A DNA stretch of 64,000 bases from Bradysia coprophila (lineage: Eukaryota; Arthropoda; Insecta; Diptera; Sciaridae): positions 3,563,608 through 3,627,607 of the forward strand of contig NW_023503376.1 in NCBI RefSeq assembly GCF_014529535.1. Direction: 5' to 3'. Each line of letters opens with the position of its first letter. The stretch's first letter is position 1. Positions 1-10,530 of the stretch are shown here, piece after piece. Both the position numbers and the translations under genes were made by a program. The notes under the pieces were generated by a model, which had not been told where the DNA came from, did no database searches, and saw only the letters and a list, made by a program, of their open reading frames with translations.

Positions 1-1740
1 AGGAGCATTTCAACAACATAAATCGTCAATCGATCAAGCAACATTCTTATGTCAACGAATTCAAGACGGTTTCAATGCGAAATTAACAACTTTAGTGACA
101 TTCGTAGATTTAAGAGCTGCATACGATCTTGTTTCCAGAGACATAGTCATTCAAAAGCTGATCGAAATGAACATATCCGGATCAATAATTCATTGCGTTT
201 GTGATTTTTTGTGCCAACGGTTCATATCGGTTCGATGCAACGATTACACAACGTCCTACAAGCAAGTAAAAAGAGGATTACCTCAAGGAGCGGTTTCGAG
301 CACAACGCTTTTCAACATCTTCTTGAATGACCTGTGCTTCAAACTCCAGACAATACCGGGCATCGAAATCATCTTATATGCAGACGATCTGGCAATTATG
401 GTCCTCGGAGATGATATGAAAATCATGGAGAACATAATGAATTGCGCATTGGATGTATTGTATGAATGGACGAACACAAACCAAATGGAAATCAACACTG
501 AAAAAACTAAATACCAATTATTCAGCATGTGTGATATTTCATTTAAACCGAATCTATTTTTAGGTCAGAAAACAGTTGAAGAAATCTTGAATCAATGTTA
601 CCTTGGTATCATTCTGGACAAAAAATTAACATTCAGAAACCATGTAAATGATCTTACCAGTAAAGCAGAAAGAAAATTGAAGCTGCTGAAAAGATTAACC
701 GGAACAATGTGGGGAACATCGAAAGACACACTACTACTGACATACAAAATGTACATTCATCCAGTTCTCACGTACGGAGAAGAATTACTGATAACAGCTA
801 GTGATTCAGTCAACAAACAACTGGAAATAGTACAAAACAAGGCATTGAGGACGATTTGTGGTGGAGTCAAATTTACACCGATCACAGCAATGGAAATGTT
901 CACCAATATAAAAGCATTACAATTCTCCAGAGAAGAAGCAGCTCTAAAACTACATCAGAGGATTATAAAAACCCCAAACAGCTTATGGAACAATTTCATT
1001 ACAACCGAACAACGTCTAAAATCGAAATATTCATTTGTGAACAAAATCGAACAATTACACCGGAAATACGAGTTGAATTTGCCGAATAAAGTTCGAAAGT
1101 TCACGAATAAAAAAGGATCAAAATTACGGAATATGGAATTCAACGCAAACAAAATAATGATCAAACAGAACGTAGAAAACAGAATCACAATACACAATAG
1201 CGAAATGTCCGAAGGAAAGACGTGGTCAATAATCAACCCGAAAATTGTGAAATCAAATGTTAGACAGACATATGTTGCGAATTTTCGGAAAGTAACGGGA
1301 CACGACCTGCTCTACAAACATTTGAATAGAATGAAATTGGTTCCTTCCCCTCTATGTACGTTCTGCAGAAATGAGGACCAAACATCAGAACATATCCTGC
1401 AATGCACTGGACTGAAGACAGAAATAGAAAATCTGAAAAAAACGTACTCAGATGAAGAAGAGTTATTCTCAAAAATTTATTGGCATGTTCGAGGAAAACA
1501 ATGAATTGGATTTAGGATTAGATGAAGTGTTTTATATGTGGGTTTACTATTTAAGTTATATTTCTCCTGTTTCTCCTGAATCAGGCCAGTTTCCATGGTT
1601 CTGGATAAATAGATTAGGGTAACTTTTGTTAAGATTAGAAGCCACTCCATGGGTGGAATTTGTTTCATATTATGATACAAATTTAGGTTTGAATTGATTT
1701 TAAAATGATTTTGGAAAATAAATGAGCATTAGATACAAAA
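1..1740 (+). mobile_element. non-LTR retrotransposon (LINE), 3' part with reverse transcriptase
   Basis: An open frame that runs in from the left edge and stops at 1504 encodes the 3' part of a LINE polyprotein. The reverse transcriptase core is visible: FVDLRAAYDLVSRD near 100-145, then RGLPQGAVSSTTLFN near 270-320, then the catalytic YADD near 380. After the RT comes the thumb-like stretch with HPVLTYGEELL near 755-790, and near the end a C-x2-C-x8-H-x4-C knuckle (CTFCRN then HILQC). I see no RNase H domain. The endonuclease part lies outside the window. The frame is uninterrupted, so the copy is fairly young. The 3' UTR probably ends in the A-rich stretch near 1735-1745. Clade is uncertain; the layout fits the Jockey/R1/CR1 side of the LINEs. 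Confidence 0.85.
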
Positions 1741-2080
1741 AAAAAGTCAATTTGGTGTATTTTGTATGAAAAGTGACCAATTTCAAAACGATGTATCTCC
1801 GGCAATTTTAAACCTACATAGTCGAGTGATAGCTCGTTTTGCTCGTATTTGATGCGAGAATATGATAGAATATGTTTTGTGGTGATATAAACCAAAGGGT
1901 AGAAACTGAAATTCTCGCCTATATATAGTTGCCGCGTCTCAAAAAATTTTCTTCGTTCTTTTTTTGGAAGTTAGACTGCGTCAAGTCCTCCGCTATCGCT
2001 CCGGACATGATCGTCCTTCACGGAAATGAGTCGTATGTGAAAGATATATATAGTCCGTTGCTAAATCTTCTTCTTTTTTT

Positions 2081-2735
2081 TCAGCCATTGTATATGTATA
2101 TCCACTGCTGGATGTAGGCCTCCCCATCCTCCTTCCATTTTGAACGGTCTGTTGCCACTTGCTGCCAATTTGCTCCTACTGCTCTCTTGATGCTATTCGT
2201 CCAACGTTCTGGTGGTCTTCCCATAGGTCGGGTTGTTGGTGGTCTCCAGTTCGTGCTCGATTTTGTCCAACGTTCATCCGTCATTCTTGCAATATGACCT
2301 GCCCAATTCCACTTTAGAGACGCTATACTTTCCATGACATCGACGATTCTAGTCTGTTGTCGGATCCATTCGTTTGTCATTTTGTCTCTGAGCGAAATTT
2401 CCAACATACTTCGTTCCATGGCCCTTCGTGCAAGACGCCTCAACTTGTTTTCTGATGCTTTCGTTAATGGCGTTATTGTCAACGTTTCCGCTCCATATGT
2501 TAGGACTGGGAGGACACACGAATCGAACATTTTCCGTTTCAAGCTGTTATTCATCTTGCTCTTGAAGATTAGCCTGAGTTTACCGAATGCTGCCCCACCT
2601 AGACCAATTCTTCGCTTCACTTCGACAGTTTGATTGTCCAATCCCAATTTCAGCTTGTGACCAAGGTATACGTAACTATCGACTCTTTCAATCACTGTGT
2701 CTCCAACTTTAATTTCTCTGTCGTCGAAGCGTAAC
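2081..2735 (-). mobile_element. RTE-like LINE, 3' fragment of the RT ORF
   Basis: The minus strand encodes about 215 residues typical of the C-terminal end of RTE-type LINE polyproteins: VDSYVYLGHKL, then VLPVLTYGAETLT, then LKWNWAGHIARM, and a tail with GRPPERWTNSIKR and QWIYIYNG. The catalytic RT palm is missing, so this is a 5'-truncated insertion, as is usual for LINEs. The coding similarity can be followed to about 2735 before it is lost. Assignment to RTE rests on recalled motif order. Confidence 0.75.
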
Positions 2736-2739
2736 GATA

Positions 2740-3640
2740 AAAATACCGAAAATTCTAATTGTATATGGACAGTCTACCATCATGAACGAAACGTTCTGAA
2801 ATAGCTTGAAATCTGTAGGACTTTGTTTAGAGCAACGTTCATGGAACCTTGTCTAATCTATAAGTGAACCGAATTCAGAAGAATTCAAGATGATCTAAGC
2901 AAAGTCTCATAGATTTGGAGTTAGTTTGATTTGAAGTTTCGTTAGTCACGGAACAGGTCGTGGATGCTTCTTATACTGTCGAAATTGTGGAACCATTAAC
3001 GTTCAGATATTAGTAGCTGAAGCAGAAATTCCCAACCTACTGTCCAGTGCATGTTATACTGCTTCCAAGAGAATTTCCCAGTTTTTATCAGGAAGCTGTT
3101 TGATATGTTTTCCATCAAGGAAATTTCGTATCCTCATTGTCGAGCACATAATTCTCAAAGGTGTTAAACCTACCCTAGTGTTAAAACAGCGCAACACCCA
3201 GCAACAGGATTTGTAAATTAATATTCCAATCTATGTTGTGAAGATGATCGTTAAGTTTTGTGCTTCGTTAACGTCTTAACTACTTGCCTTGAGTGAAAAC
3301 GAGCGGAGATTTGGGAGAAACTCTTTCTACAAAAACGCCATTGACTGCTCATTAGTCGAAAAACAATCAGACAAATCCGTTTTAATTCTACTTTTATTTA
3401 CCACTTCTATTGATCACAACTGAAGTTACAGTTGACGCTTATAAGTAAACTAAATTAAACATTTTGTTCAAACCTTAAAAAATATTTAGCTTTGTAGCAA
3501 TAATCACAAGTAAAGTCAATCGAATTGACGCGATTTTAGGAATATTTCCACCTCTAAAATATAAAGTTAGTAGAAAAAGTTTTAGTCCCTATTTGGGAGA
3601 GAAAATAACTTACATTCGATACAATAAAAAAAGAAATGAG
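2740..3640. other. intergenic, nothing recognised
   Basis: AT-rich sequence on both strands with no long open frame, no tandem array and no clear inverted repeat that I can see. Confidence 0.5.
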
Positions 3641-3660
3641 CGAGGGCTAAGTATAGTTTC

Positions 3661-3834
3661 GACTCAACAAAAAGTACTCCGTGAGAGAGCCGTGAGAGAG
3701 CCGTGACCATTAAGCTTGATTTCCACTTACCGTGCTCCATCTGATAGAAAAAGTGAATTTTTTCAATTTTTGCTTTGTTTACTTGACAGTTTCCTCTCTC
3801 ACGGCTCTCACACGGAGTACTCTTTGATACCATA
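3661..3834. repeat. hairpin element (MITE-like) with internally doubled arm
   Basis: The left arm AGTACTCCGTGAGAGAGCC recurs inverted at the right end as GGCTCTCACACGGAGTACT. On the left the GTGAGAGAGCC segment occurs twice in a row. The middle holds TTGATTTCCACTTACCG, which matches the ends of the ~125 bp element family at 19963, 25326 and 46096, so this is probably a related, rearranged member. Confidence 0.6.
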
Positions 3835-4142
3835 TTTCATCGTCGTTCGACTTGAATAATGAAATTCTGTTTTCTGGGTTACCTTAATTTCTTGCGCGGC
3901 TTTTTTACGGTAGATTCCGTTGAAACACCCAAAACATATTGTTTCTGCTTAATTTTGATCCCTCTAAGAATTTCTTTATATTCAAATTTTTAAACCACTC
4001 TCGTGCCAATGGTATATATCCCAAGACTGTTGTCTTTGGGGAGGTCACGCGGATGAGATACGCTGTTGACATCAACGAACTTGATGATTTTCATTCAAAA
4101 AATTATTTCACTTAAAGTGATTGTTACCGTCGTCGTAATTTT

Positions 4143-5590
4143 TAGCCCCGTTACGAAGTACGAAGGGGCTTATAGGATTACGATGCCGTGTGTAATTGAT
4201 GGAATTCGAAGCAGACGGTAAGGGCAAAGTGTTTGCCTATGTTCATAGATGACGAATCAGCAATAAAAATTTTGTCTGTCCGTCTGTCACGTCGATATCT
4301 TGAGTAAATCAAATCCGATTTCAAAATTTTTTTTTCCCTGAAAGATAGTCGAAATAGTGAGGCTAAGTTCGAAGATGGGCATATTCGGGTCGGCCCTTCG
4401 TGAGTTAGGGCCACCTAAGTGATTTAAGGTCTTTTGGTGATATTTATGGCAAAATAAACGATGGAAATGTAAATGACACGGCAAATGATAGGTATTGTCA
4501 ATACCAATCCAGGAAAAAAAAGTTTTTTAAAATCGGGTGAGTGGACCGTGAGTTAGGGCCTTAGAAGTGAAATGCTACTAGGGCCCTATGTGTATTTTAC
4601 ATAGAACTCGAGTAAATTTCATCCGTTTTTCGTAATTTTTGTTTCATTTGGAAGGTAATGAAAGGCCGAATAGAATGAAAAAAAATTAAATTTGGGTCCT
4701 TGGACTAAGGCCGTTACTAGGGCCCTATGTGTATTTCACATATAACTCGAGCAAATTTCATCCGTTTTTCGTAATTTTTGTTTCATTTGGGAGGTAATCA
4801 AAGGCCGAATAGAATGTAGTTGAAAAAAAAATTAAATTTGGGTCCTCGGACTGAGGCCGATACTAGGGCCCTATGTGTATTTTACATATAACTCGAGCAA
4901 ATTTCATCCGTTTTTCGTAATTTTTGTTTCATTTGGGAGGTAATGAAAGGCCGAATAGAATGTTGTTGAAAAAAAATTAAATTTGGGTCCTTGGACTAAG
5001 GCCGTTACTAGGGCCCTATGTGTATTTCACATATAACTCGAGCAAATTTCATCCGTTTTTCGTAATTTTTGTTTCATTTGGGAGGTAATCAAAGGCCGAA
5101 TAGAATGTAGTTGAAAAAAAAATTAAATTTGGGTCCTCGGACTGAGGCCGATACTAGGGCCCTATGTGTATTTTACATATAACTCGAGCAAATTTCATCC
5201 GTTTTTCGTAATTTTTGTTTCATTTGGGAGGTAATGAAAGGCCGAATAGAATGTTGTTGAAAAAAAATTAAATTTGGGTCCTTGGACTAAGGCCGCTACT
5301 AGGGCCCTATGTGTATTTCACATATAACAAAAAAAATTTAATTTGGGTCCTCGGACTGAGGCCGATACTAGGGCCCTATGTGTATTTTACATATAACTCG
5401 AGCAAATTTCATCCGTTTTTCGTAATTTTTGTTTCATTTGGAAGGTAATCAAAGGCCGAATAGAATGTAGTTGAAAAAAATTTTAAATTTGGGTCCTCGG
5501 ACTGAGGCCGATACTAGGCCCTTCAAAAAAATAAAATTTTAGGGCGATTTGAAAGGAACGTCGTACGGGGCTTCGTAATTGCGCTATGCG
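4143..5590. mobile_element. non-coding element with GTACGAAG-type ends and a satellite core
   Basis: It starts with CCCCGTTACGAAGTACGAAG and ends with CGTACGGGGCTTCG, so its ends are inverted relatives of each other. They also resemble the ends of the 1.2 kb family at 33155, 34715 and 60961 (GACCCGTACGAAG). A GTCTGTCCGTCTGTC tract near 4270 is likewise shared in kind with that family. No coding potential. The core is the tandem array at 4565-5520. Confidence 0.6.
4565..5520. repeat. tandem array, ~148 bp unit, about seven units
   Basis: Each unit carries ACTAGGGCCCTATGTGTATT, then AACTCGAGCAAATTTCATCC, then GGAGGTAAT, AAAGGCCGAATAGAATG and GGGTCC(T/C)(T/C)GGACT. Units alternate between two subtypes (TTGGACTAAGGCCG and CTCGGACTGAGGCCG), which points to growth by a two-unit repeat. 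One unit near 5330 is shortened. Copies differ at only a few sites, so the array is recent or homogenised. Confidence 0.85.
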
Positions 5591-5874
5591 CAATTTGTAA
5601 GATGTACATATTACATAATAATTTTACTTTAACTACTTTAACCGGCGCAATAGGTTTACGGTCAAAGTAGGGTGACAGAGTCTGTCACTGACAGACGCAC
5701 TAGGGTCACGTACGCAATAGATATACGGGTTTGTACGGGGCTCAGTCGCAGCAAACGCTCCGACTGTTCTGATGGCTCGTTTTGTAATGCAAAATCATAA
5801 AACTACGTTCAGCGTGACCTGCCCAAAGTTTACAGTCTTGGTATATAACCACCACAACTTTTCCGATTTTCCCC

Positions 5875-7584
5875 TTATTTGTAACCTAGAACGCTATTAA
5901 CGTCATCAAAACCGTCGTGGACATTAAATTTTTCCGGAATTCGTTCGTAATTCGAAAATTTGTCTGGAATTTGTTCATAAATAACTTCTTTCTGATCCGC
6001 ATCCCTTGCAGCTATGGGTGCCTCATAGTCTGTGGGCGGTAGATTCCTTCGAATGATATCGATCCGATCAGACATTTGATGCGTGTCGTATGGCAACGAT
6101 CGATAGAACGGTTCGACCGTATTTTCTCTGCATTTGATGTGCAGATAAAGCAGAAAGAATAGAACGGCCACACCGACAACCAATATAATTATTGTGATGA
6201 GAACCGTGTTCTTCGGATTTCGTCGGTACGTCATTTCAAAAGTTTTAGCAAGTGTTGAATTAGGTGTTGAAGTGATGGGCATGATTTCGGTAGCAACGCT
6301 ACTTTCGTACACATTATATCCATCCACTTCGTAATATAAGCAATTTAATCCGTGAACATTCAATTTGTGTAAATATTTGTTGTAGTGGAAAATTGCGAAC
6401 ATCGTTGGATGTTCCGATGACACGTTCAACACCCACTTACAGCTCCATGGATTGTCGTCAATGAAAATTTGTAACGATCTCTCTGCCAACCGATCGGTAA
6501 ATTCCATAGATTTCAAACGATTGCCGGACAATTTTAGAATTTCCAAATGTTGATTGGAATCGAAAGCTTGTTTGGAGATCCTCTCGATGCGATTGTCGAC
6601 GACGTAGACTTCGCGTAGTTTTACCATCGATTTGAACGAATTGCCGTTAATTTCGTTGATTTGATTACCACTTAAGTCCAACACTTCAAGGTTTGGTAGA
6701 AAACTCTCTTCGGGGAAATTGGGCAAGTTGTTTTCAGTCAAATTCAACGTCTGTAACGATCGCGATTCAATTGCTGGGAAACTATCGAATTGACACTGAG
6801 TGATGGTAATCCTTTGTAAATTCGTACAATTTTCCACCTCAAACGTTTCCATGGGAAACGACAATGTGGTGTTGAAAATGTCGAACGTTTCCATCGACCT
6901 GGGTAGCGCCTGCCATTCGTACACATTCACCGCCAATCGCATATGTTTCAGCGAATAACAAAATGTAAAATTCATTTCGTTAATTGCCAGAAACGGTTCA
7001 ACCACAGTCAAGTTCATCAAATTATTGAGTGGTACAACGGCATGTGGTGCAATAACTTTTAAATTATTATTCGAAATCACAAGCGTCTGAACGGTTGCAC
7101 TGTCTTGAAAGCTTTCATCAATTATTTCTTCGAACACATTGTCGATTAGTTGTAGCACAACAAGTGATTTGAATTTATCGAAATGTTTGGCATAAAATGT
7201 TTTCACTTTAAACGAATAAATTGTCAGATGAGTCACACTGAACGGATCTTCAATGTACTCCACACCAATTGTATCATTTTGCGTTACATTACATCCATTC
7301 AATTTAATCATTTGAACTCCCGTGATCTGTCTGACTCTGTAACCACTTTTCAACATCGGTACCACATTGTCCAAACAATTTAAATTCACCGTAAACGGAT
7401 TGGAAGATGCATCACGCGTTAGATTCGCTTCGATATTGCACTGACCGTTATCGTTCCAACAACGGTTCGAGTTCAAAGTTTCTTGAGCTATTGCCACATA
7501 AATGTCGAGACGAACGTACACAAACACAATGTTTACAAGAACACAGCGCCCGAAAAAACTCATAGTAATTGATGAATTGAACAC
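5875..7584 (-). CDS. leucine-rich-repeat type I membrane protein
   Basis: A single 569-codon frame. Residues 1-34 look like a signal peptide (hydrophobic VLVNIVFVYVRL stretch). An N-terminal Cys-containing region (CWNDNGQC) is followed by degenerate, then regular, LRRs: LQTLNLTENNLPNFP, LEVLDLSGNQINEI, LREVYVVDNRIERI and LEILKLSGNRL. A short LRRCT-like cap follows (DDNPWSCKW). Many N-x-S/T sites fit a secreted ectodomain. A membrane span lies near residue 465 (VLITIIILVVGVAVLFFLLY), then a ~80-residue cytoplasmic tail with YEQIPDKF and YERIPEKF, a doubled tyrosine motif that could be a phosphorylation or adaptor site. Start: the first ATG is used, but Met8 would also give a good signal peptide. 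The family is that of insect LRR cell-surface proteins; a specific orthologue is not recognised. Confidence 0.8.
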   Translation of the reverse strand: MFNSSITMSFFGRCVLVNIVFVYVRLDIYVAIAQETLNSNRCWNDNGQCNIEANLTRDASSNPFTVNLNCLDNVVPMLKSGYRVRQITGVQMIKLNGCNVTQNDTIGVEYIEDPFSVTHLTIYSFKVKTFYAKHFDKFKSLVVLQLIDNVFEEIIDESFQDSATVQTLVISNNNLKVIAPHAVVPLNNLMNLTVVEPFLAINEMNFTFCYSLKHMRLAVNVYEWQALPRSMETFDIFNTTLSFPMETFEVENCTNLQRITITQCQFDSFPAIESRSLQTLNLTENNLPNFPEESFLPNLEVLDLSGNQINEINGNSFKSMVKLREVYVVDNRIERISKQAFDSNQHLEILKLSGNRLKSMEFTDRLAERSLQIFIDDNPWSCKWVLNVSSEHPTMFAIFHYNKYLHKLNVHGLNCLYYEVDGYNVYESSVATEIMPITSTPNSTLAKTFEMTYRRNPKNTVLITIIILVVGVAVLFFLLYLHIKCRENTVEPFYRSLPYDTHQMSDRIDIIRRNLPPTDYEAPIAARDADQKEVIYEQIPDKFSNYERIPEKFNVHDGFDDVNSVLGYK

Positions 7585-8360
7585 ACAATGTCGAGCAACG
7601 AAAAAGAGATCAAGCGAATAATTAGATCTTTGCCACGGTCATATCACCGAACAATAAATATTTTTACATTTTCCAGTAAACCACAGCATCTCACTGAAAA
7701 CATATCGAAACGCTGACCAATGCCAAACCGACGAAATTTTGTTATTTTCTCGCAGTTTTTTTTTTTTATTCTTTCTTTCTTTTCTTGATTACCGATTGAT
7801 AAATTTCCGAGCAAATTATATAAACAAAAATGAACGACTAATTTTAGATTGTTCAATGTAAATAAACATATAAGTTATACCGATCTCTTGTAACATGTTA
7901 CTGGTTACATAAAAAACGAGAAGAAAAAAAAACAAAATTCTGATCTTCAACTCTCTTTAATCTTATTAGTTCGTATAATTCGTCCGTTCCGTCTACCATA
8001 TAACTACGCACTACAATATATACTGACAAAAAAACACAGTTTTGTGTTTTATTAAATTTACAAAGAAAAAAAAATTTCATCTCATCGCGTAAAGAAATTG
8101 CATTTTCACAAGAACGGAAAATCCGAGTGAAATATCATATGTGCAAAGAAGATGGGACACGAAAAGGCAAACTATTTTGAAACAAATCATTTTTTTTTCT
8201 TCTTTTTTTTCGTTTATTTTTATCTTTTCGATGAAGTTAAAATAGAATTTTAAATAAAAACATAAGAAGGGACCCGTACGAATAGTATACGCATTAGCTA
8301 GTTGACCGTAAACGTCATAAATCCATCTAAAATTATCGTTTTGTTAAAATTGCTTAAAGT
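7585..8360. other. upstream region of the LRR gene, AT-rich
   Basis: The region should hold the promoter and any 5' UTR of the minus-strand LRR gene. I see many homopolymer A/T runs but no recognised element and no convincing coding frame. Confidence 0.4.
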
Positions 8361-8587
8361 ATTTTTCGCAATTCCGGTCCATAATGATCACCTTTCCATG
8401 CATCCATTTAATGTCGTTTTGAAGGTATTTATTTCACTGTATTCCCGGACACAGCGCAATATGAACTTTTTTTCGCACGCAGTGCGTTATCAACTTTTTT
8501 TTTCGCACGCAGTGCGATATCAACTTTTTTTCGCACGCTGAAGAACCTATTACCTTCAACGAAGGCTAAATTTTTATAAATAAAAAT

Positions 8588-8674
8588 CTTGCATTGACCA
8601 GAAATCGAACCCCCGACACCAAAAGGTTTTTGAGCACAAAGCAGCGACTTTAGCCATTCGGCTATAGAGTCACA
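8588..8674 (-). repeat. tRNA-derived SINE-like module, left arm of the foldback
   Basis: Read on the minus strand, TATAGCCGAATGGCTAAAG matches a class II tRNA D-arm (A box) and GGGGGTTCGATTTC matches a B box, about 45 bases apart, with a long variable-like stretch between. The acceptor stem does not pair well, so this is a tRNA-like pol III promoter relic, not a functional tRNA. Confidence 0.6.
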
Positions 8675-8835
8675 CAATTATACCGAACGTATTGTTGAAG
8701 CGTATATACTAAGCATTGACTACTCGATTTCATTCAACGCGTTTCTTTACATCACATTGCAATGTGTATTATAATGCAGCCTTCTTGATCGTTCAAATGA
8801 ATTTCTATATACACAAGAATTTTAGAACAAAATGT

Positions 8836-9197
8836 AGGACATGTTTTGCATTGGAAAGGTGATTATGGCCCGAAATTGCGAAAAACGTTGTATCTGCCAC
8901 GGTAGGTATGCCGGTATTTTTTCGCACACGACGTCTTGTCGACCTCGGCTTCGCCTCGGATCGACAATCGACATCTAGTGCGAAAAAATACCTTCATACC
9001 TACCTTGGTAGATAATAGTTATTTATCTACCAAGGTAGGTATGAAGGTATTTTTTCGCACTAGATGTCGATTGTCGATCCGAGGCGAAGCCGAGGTCGAC
9101 AAGACGTCGTGTGCGAAAAAATACCGGCATACCTACCGTGGCAGATACAACGTTTTTCGCAATTTCGGGCCATAATCACCTTTCCAATGCAAAATAT
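8836..9197. repeat. near-perfect palindrome, arms ~165 bp
   Basis: The arms meet near 9015 at GGTAGATAATAGTTATTTATC. Each contains the GC-rich block CTCGGCTTCGCCTCGG, itself a small hairpin, and CGCACACGACGTCTTGTCG. The arms are almost identical, so the palindrome is young or kept uniform by gene conversion. Confidence 0.85.
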
Positions 9198-9363
9198 TAC
9201 CAAAATTTCTACCAAACATTCACATGCAAACATAAATTCATTTGAACGATCAAGCAACCTGTTCTATATACACATTGCAATGTGATGTATAGAGACGCGC
9301 TAAATAAAATCAAGTAGTCAATGCTTAGTATGTACGCTTCAACAATACGTTCTGTATAATTGT

Positions 9364-9446
9364 GTGACTCTGTAGCCGAATGGCTATGGTCGTTGCTTGG
9401 TGTTTGGAAGAATTTTGGTGTTGGATGTTCAAATCCTCGTCTGTGC
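9364..9446 (+). repeat. tRNA-derived SINE-like module, right arm of the foldback
   Basis: The inverted partner of the module at 8588-8674: TGTAGCCGAATGGCTATGG (A box) and GATGTTCAAATCC (B box). It has diverged more than the inner palindrome, especially in the B box. Confidence 0.55.
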
Positions 9447-9637
9447 AAAGTTTTTATTTATAAAATTTAGTCTTTCTTAAAGGTACTGAGCTATGTAGCG
9501 TGCGAAAAAAATGTGAAAAAGCCCAAGTGCGAAAAAATAATCAAAAACGCACTGTGAAATAAATACCTTCAAAACGACATTAAATGGATGCATGGAAAGG
9601 TGATGATTATGGACCGGAATTGCGAAAATAACTAATT

Positions 9638-9926
9638 CACACCCCCCCTGAACAAAAATAAAGTTTTACCGAAAATGCACCCAAAAATTGATCGCTGTTC
9701 TAAATAGAGGGACCCTAGAGGAGTTCAAAACGATGGTCCGTTAAGCTGGACCAGATGCTTCCCCACACCCATACAACTAAGGAAAAAATTGTATGGGATA
9801 GGGAAGCATCTGGTCCAGCTTAACGGACCATCGTTTCGAACTCCCCTAGGGTCCCTCCATTCAGAACAGCGATCAATTTTTGGGTGCATTTTCGGTAAAA
9901 CTTTATTTTTGTTCAGGGCGGGTGTG
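9638..9926. mobile_element. palindromic MITE
   Basis: Arms of about 130 bp. The left end reads CACACCCCCCCTGAAC with AAAATAAAGTTTTACCG next to it; the right end is the inverse. Both arms carry GGTCCGTTAAGCTGGACCAG and GGGACCCTAG. The spacer is about 30 bp near 9780. Confidence 0.8.
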
Positions 9927-9929
9927 TAT

Positions 9930-10530
9930 TGAAAGCTCAGTCAGAAGTAAATTTGAATGAATGATTATATGCACTAAGCACAGCTATATGCCAGTATATT
10001 TTGCTATATATAATTAAAAGTTAGCGATTTACAGCTAAATATAACTCAATATAGCTGAATATACCTGAATATAGCTGTTATATATCCAGGACAACACTAC
10101 AAAAGGACATATCTCTGAAACTGCTCAACCGATTTTCATAAACATTTTTCTTCTCTAAAAGCACGGCAGAGTAAAATAAACCAGGCAGGAGCGGTTCATT
10201 TTCGAAGCGTCAAATAAGGGACCTAATACACTGTATGAAAATGAACTCAAATAAACACTGACATAAATTGAAAAATTTTATTCGCAAAAAATATAGGGCT
10301 AATTATTTGTAATTGTTCGAGACTCCATGGCCGTAACTTAAGTCAAACCATTTTTTTTCTTTACCGATTTTTTTTGTAGAAGTAGCGAATGTGACACGAT
10401 TATCAATCACATCGTGAGCCTAATCAAGTACTTTGCACAGCTATTCAAACAACGTTTTATGCAATAGAGGGATCTAAAGTTCACAGTTTTCGAACAAGAT
10501 GATCTCGAGTTGCATAAAATAATTATTTAT
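9930..10530. other. decayed repeat sequence
   Basis: It holds a stretch of short TATAGCTGAATATA-type units (10010-10080), like the TATATAGCTCAATATAGC tract inside the 1.2 kb family at 33400-33500. The 10415-10520 part is a diverged direct match to 13926-14040 (AGTACTTTG, CATCTAAAGTTC, GAGTTGC). No gene seen. Confidence 0.45.

Larger units (their letters stand above)
4011..5850. mobile_element. terminal-inverted-repeat element interrupted by another element
   Basis: The left end reads GGTATATATCCCAAGACTG then TCTTTGGGG; the right end near 5820-5850 carries the inverse (CCCAAAG, CAGTCTTGGTATATAACC). A short relative of the same family lies at 45608-45732. The interior is mostly occupied by a different element (4143-5590), so this one looks like an older host for a later insertion. 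Confidence 0.6.
8363..9629. mobile_element. foldback element with ~600 bp arms
   Basis: The left end TTTTCGCAATTCCGGTCCAT recurs inverted at the right end (ATGGACCGGAATTGCGAAAA). Further matching blocks in inverted order are CCATGCATCCATTTAATGTC, the tRNA-like segment, and CTAAGCATTGACTAC. The arms enclose a near-perfect inner palindrome (8836-9197) whose ends (GGAAAGGTGATTATGG, TTGCGAAAAACG) are themselves diverged copies of the outer ends. No transposase frame. Confidence 0.8.

Noticed and set aside
4565-5520. CRISPR-like regular repeat
   Set aside because: Units are head to tail without unique spacers; eukaryotic satellite.
8588-9446. Functional tRNA-Ser or tRNA-Leu gene
   Set aside because: A and B boxes fit but the acceptor stem does not pair and there is no clean terminator.
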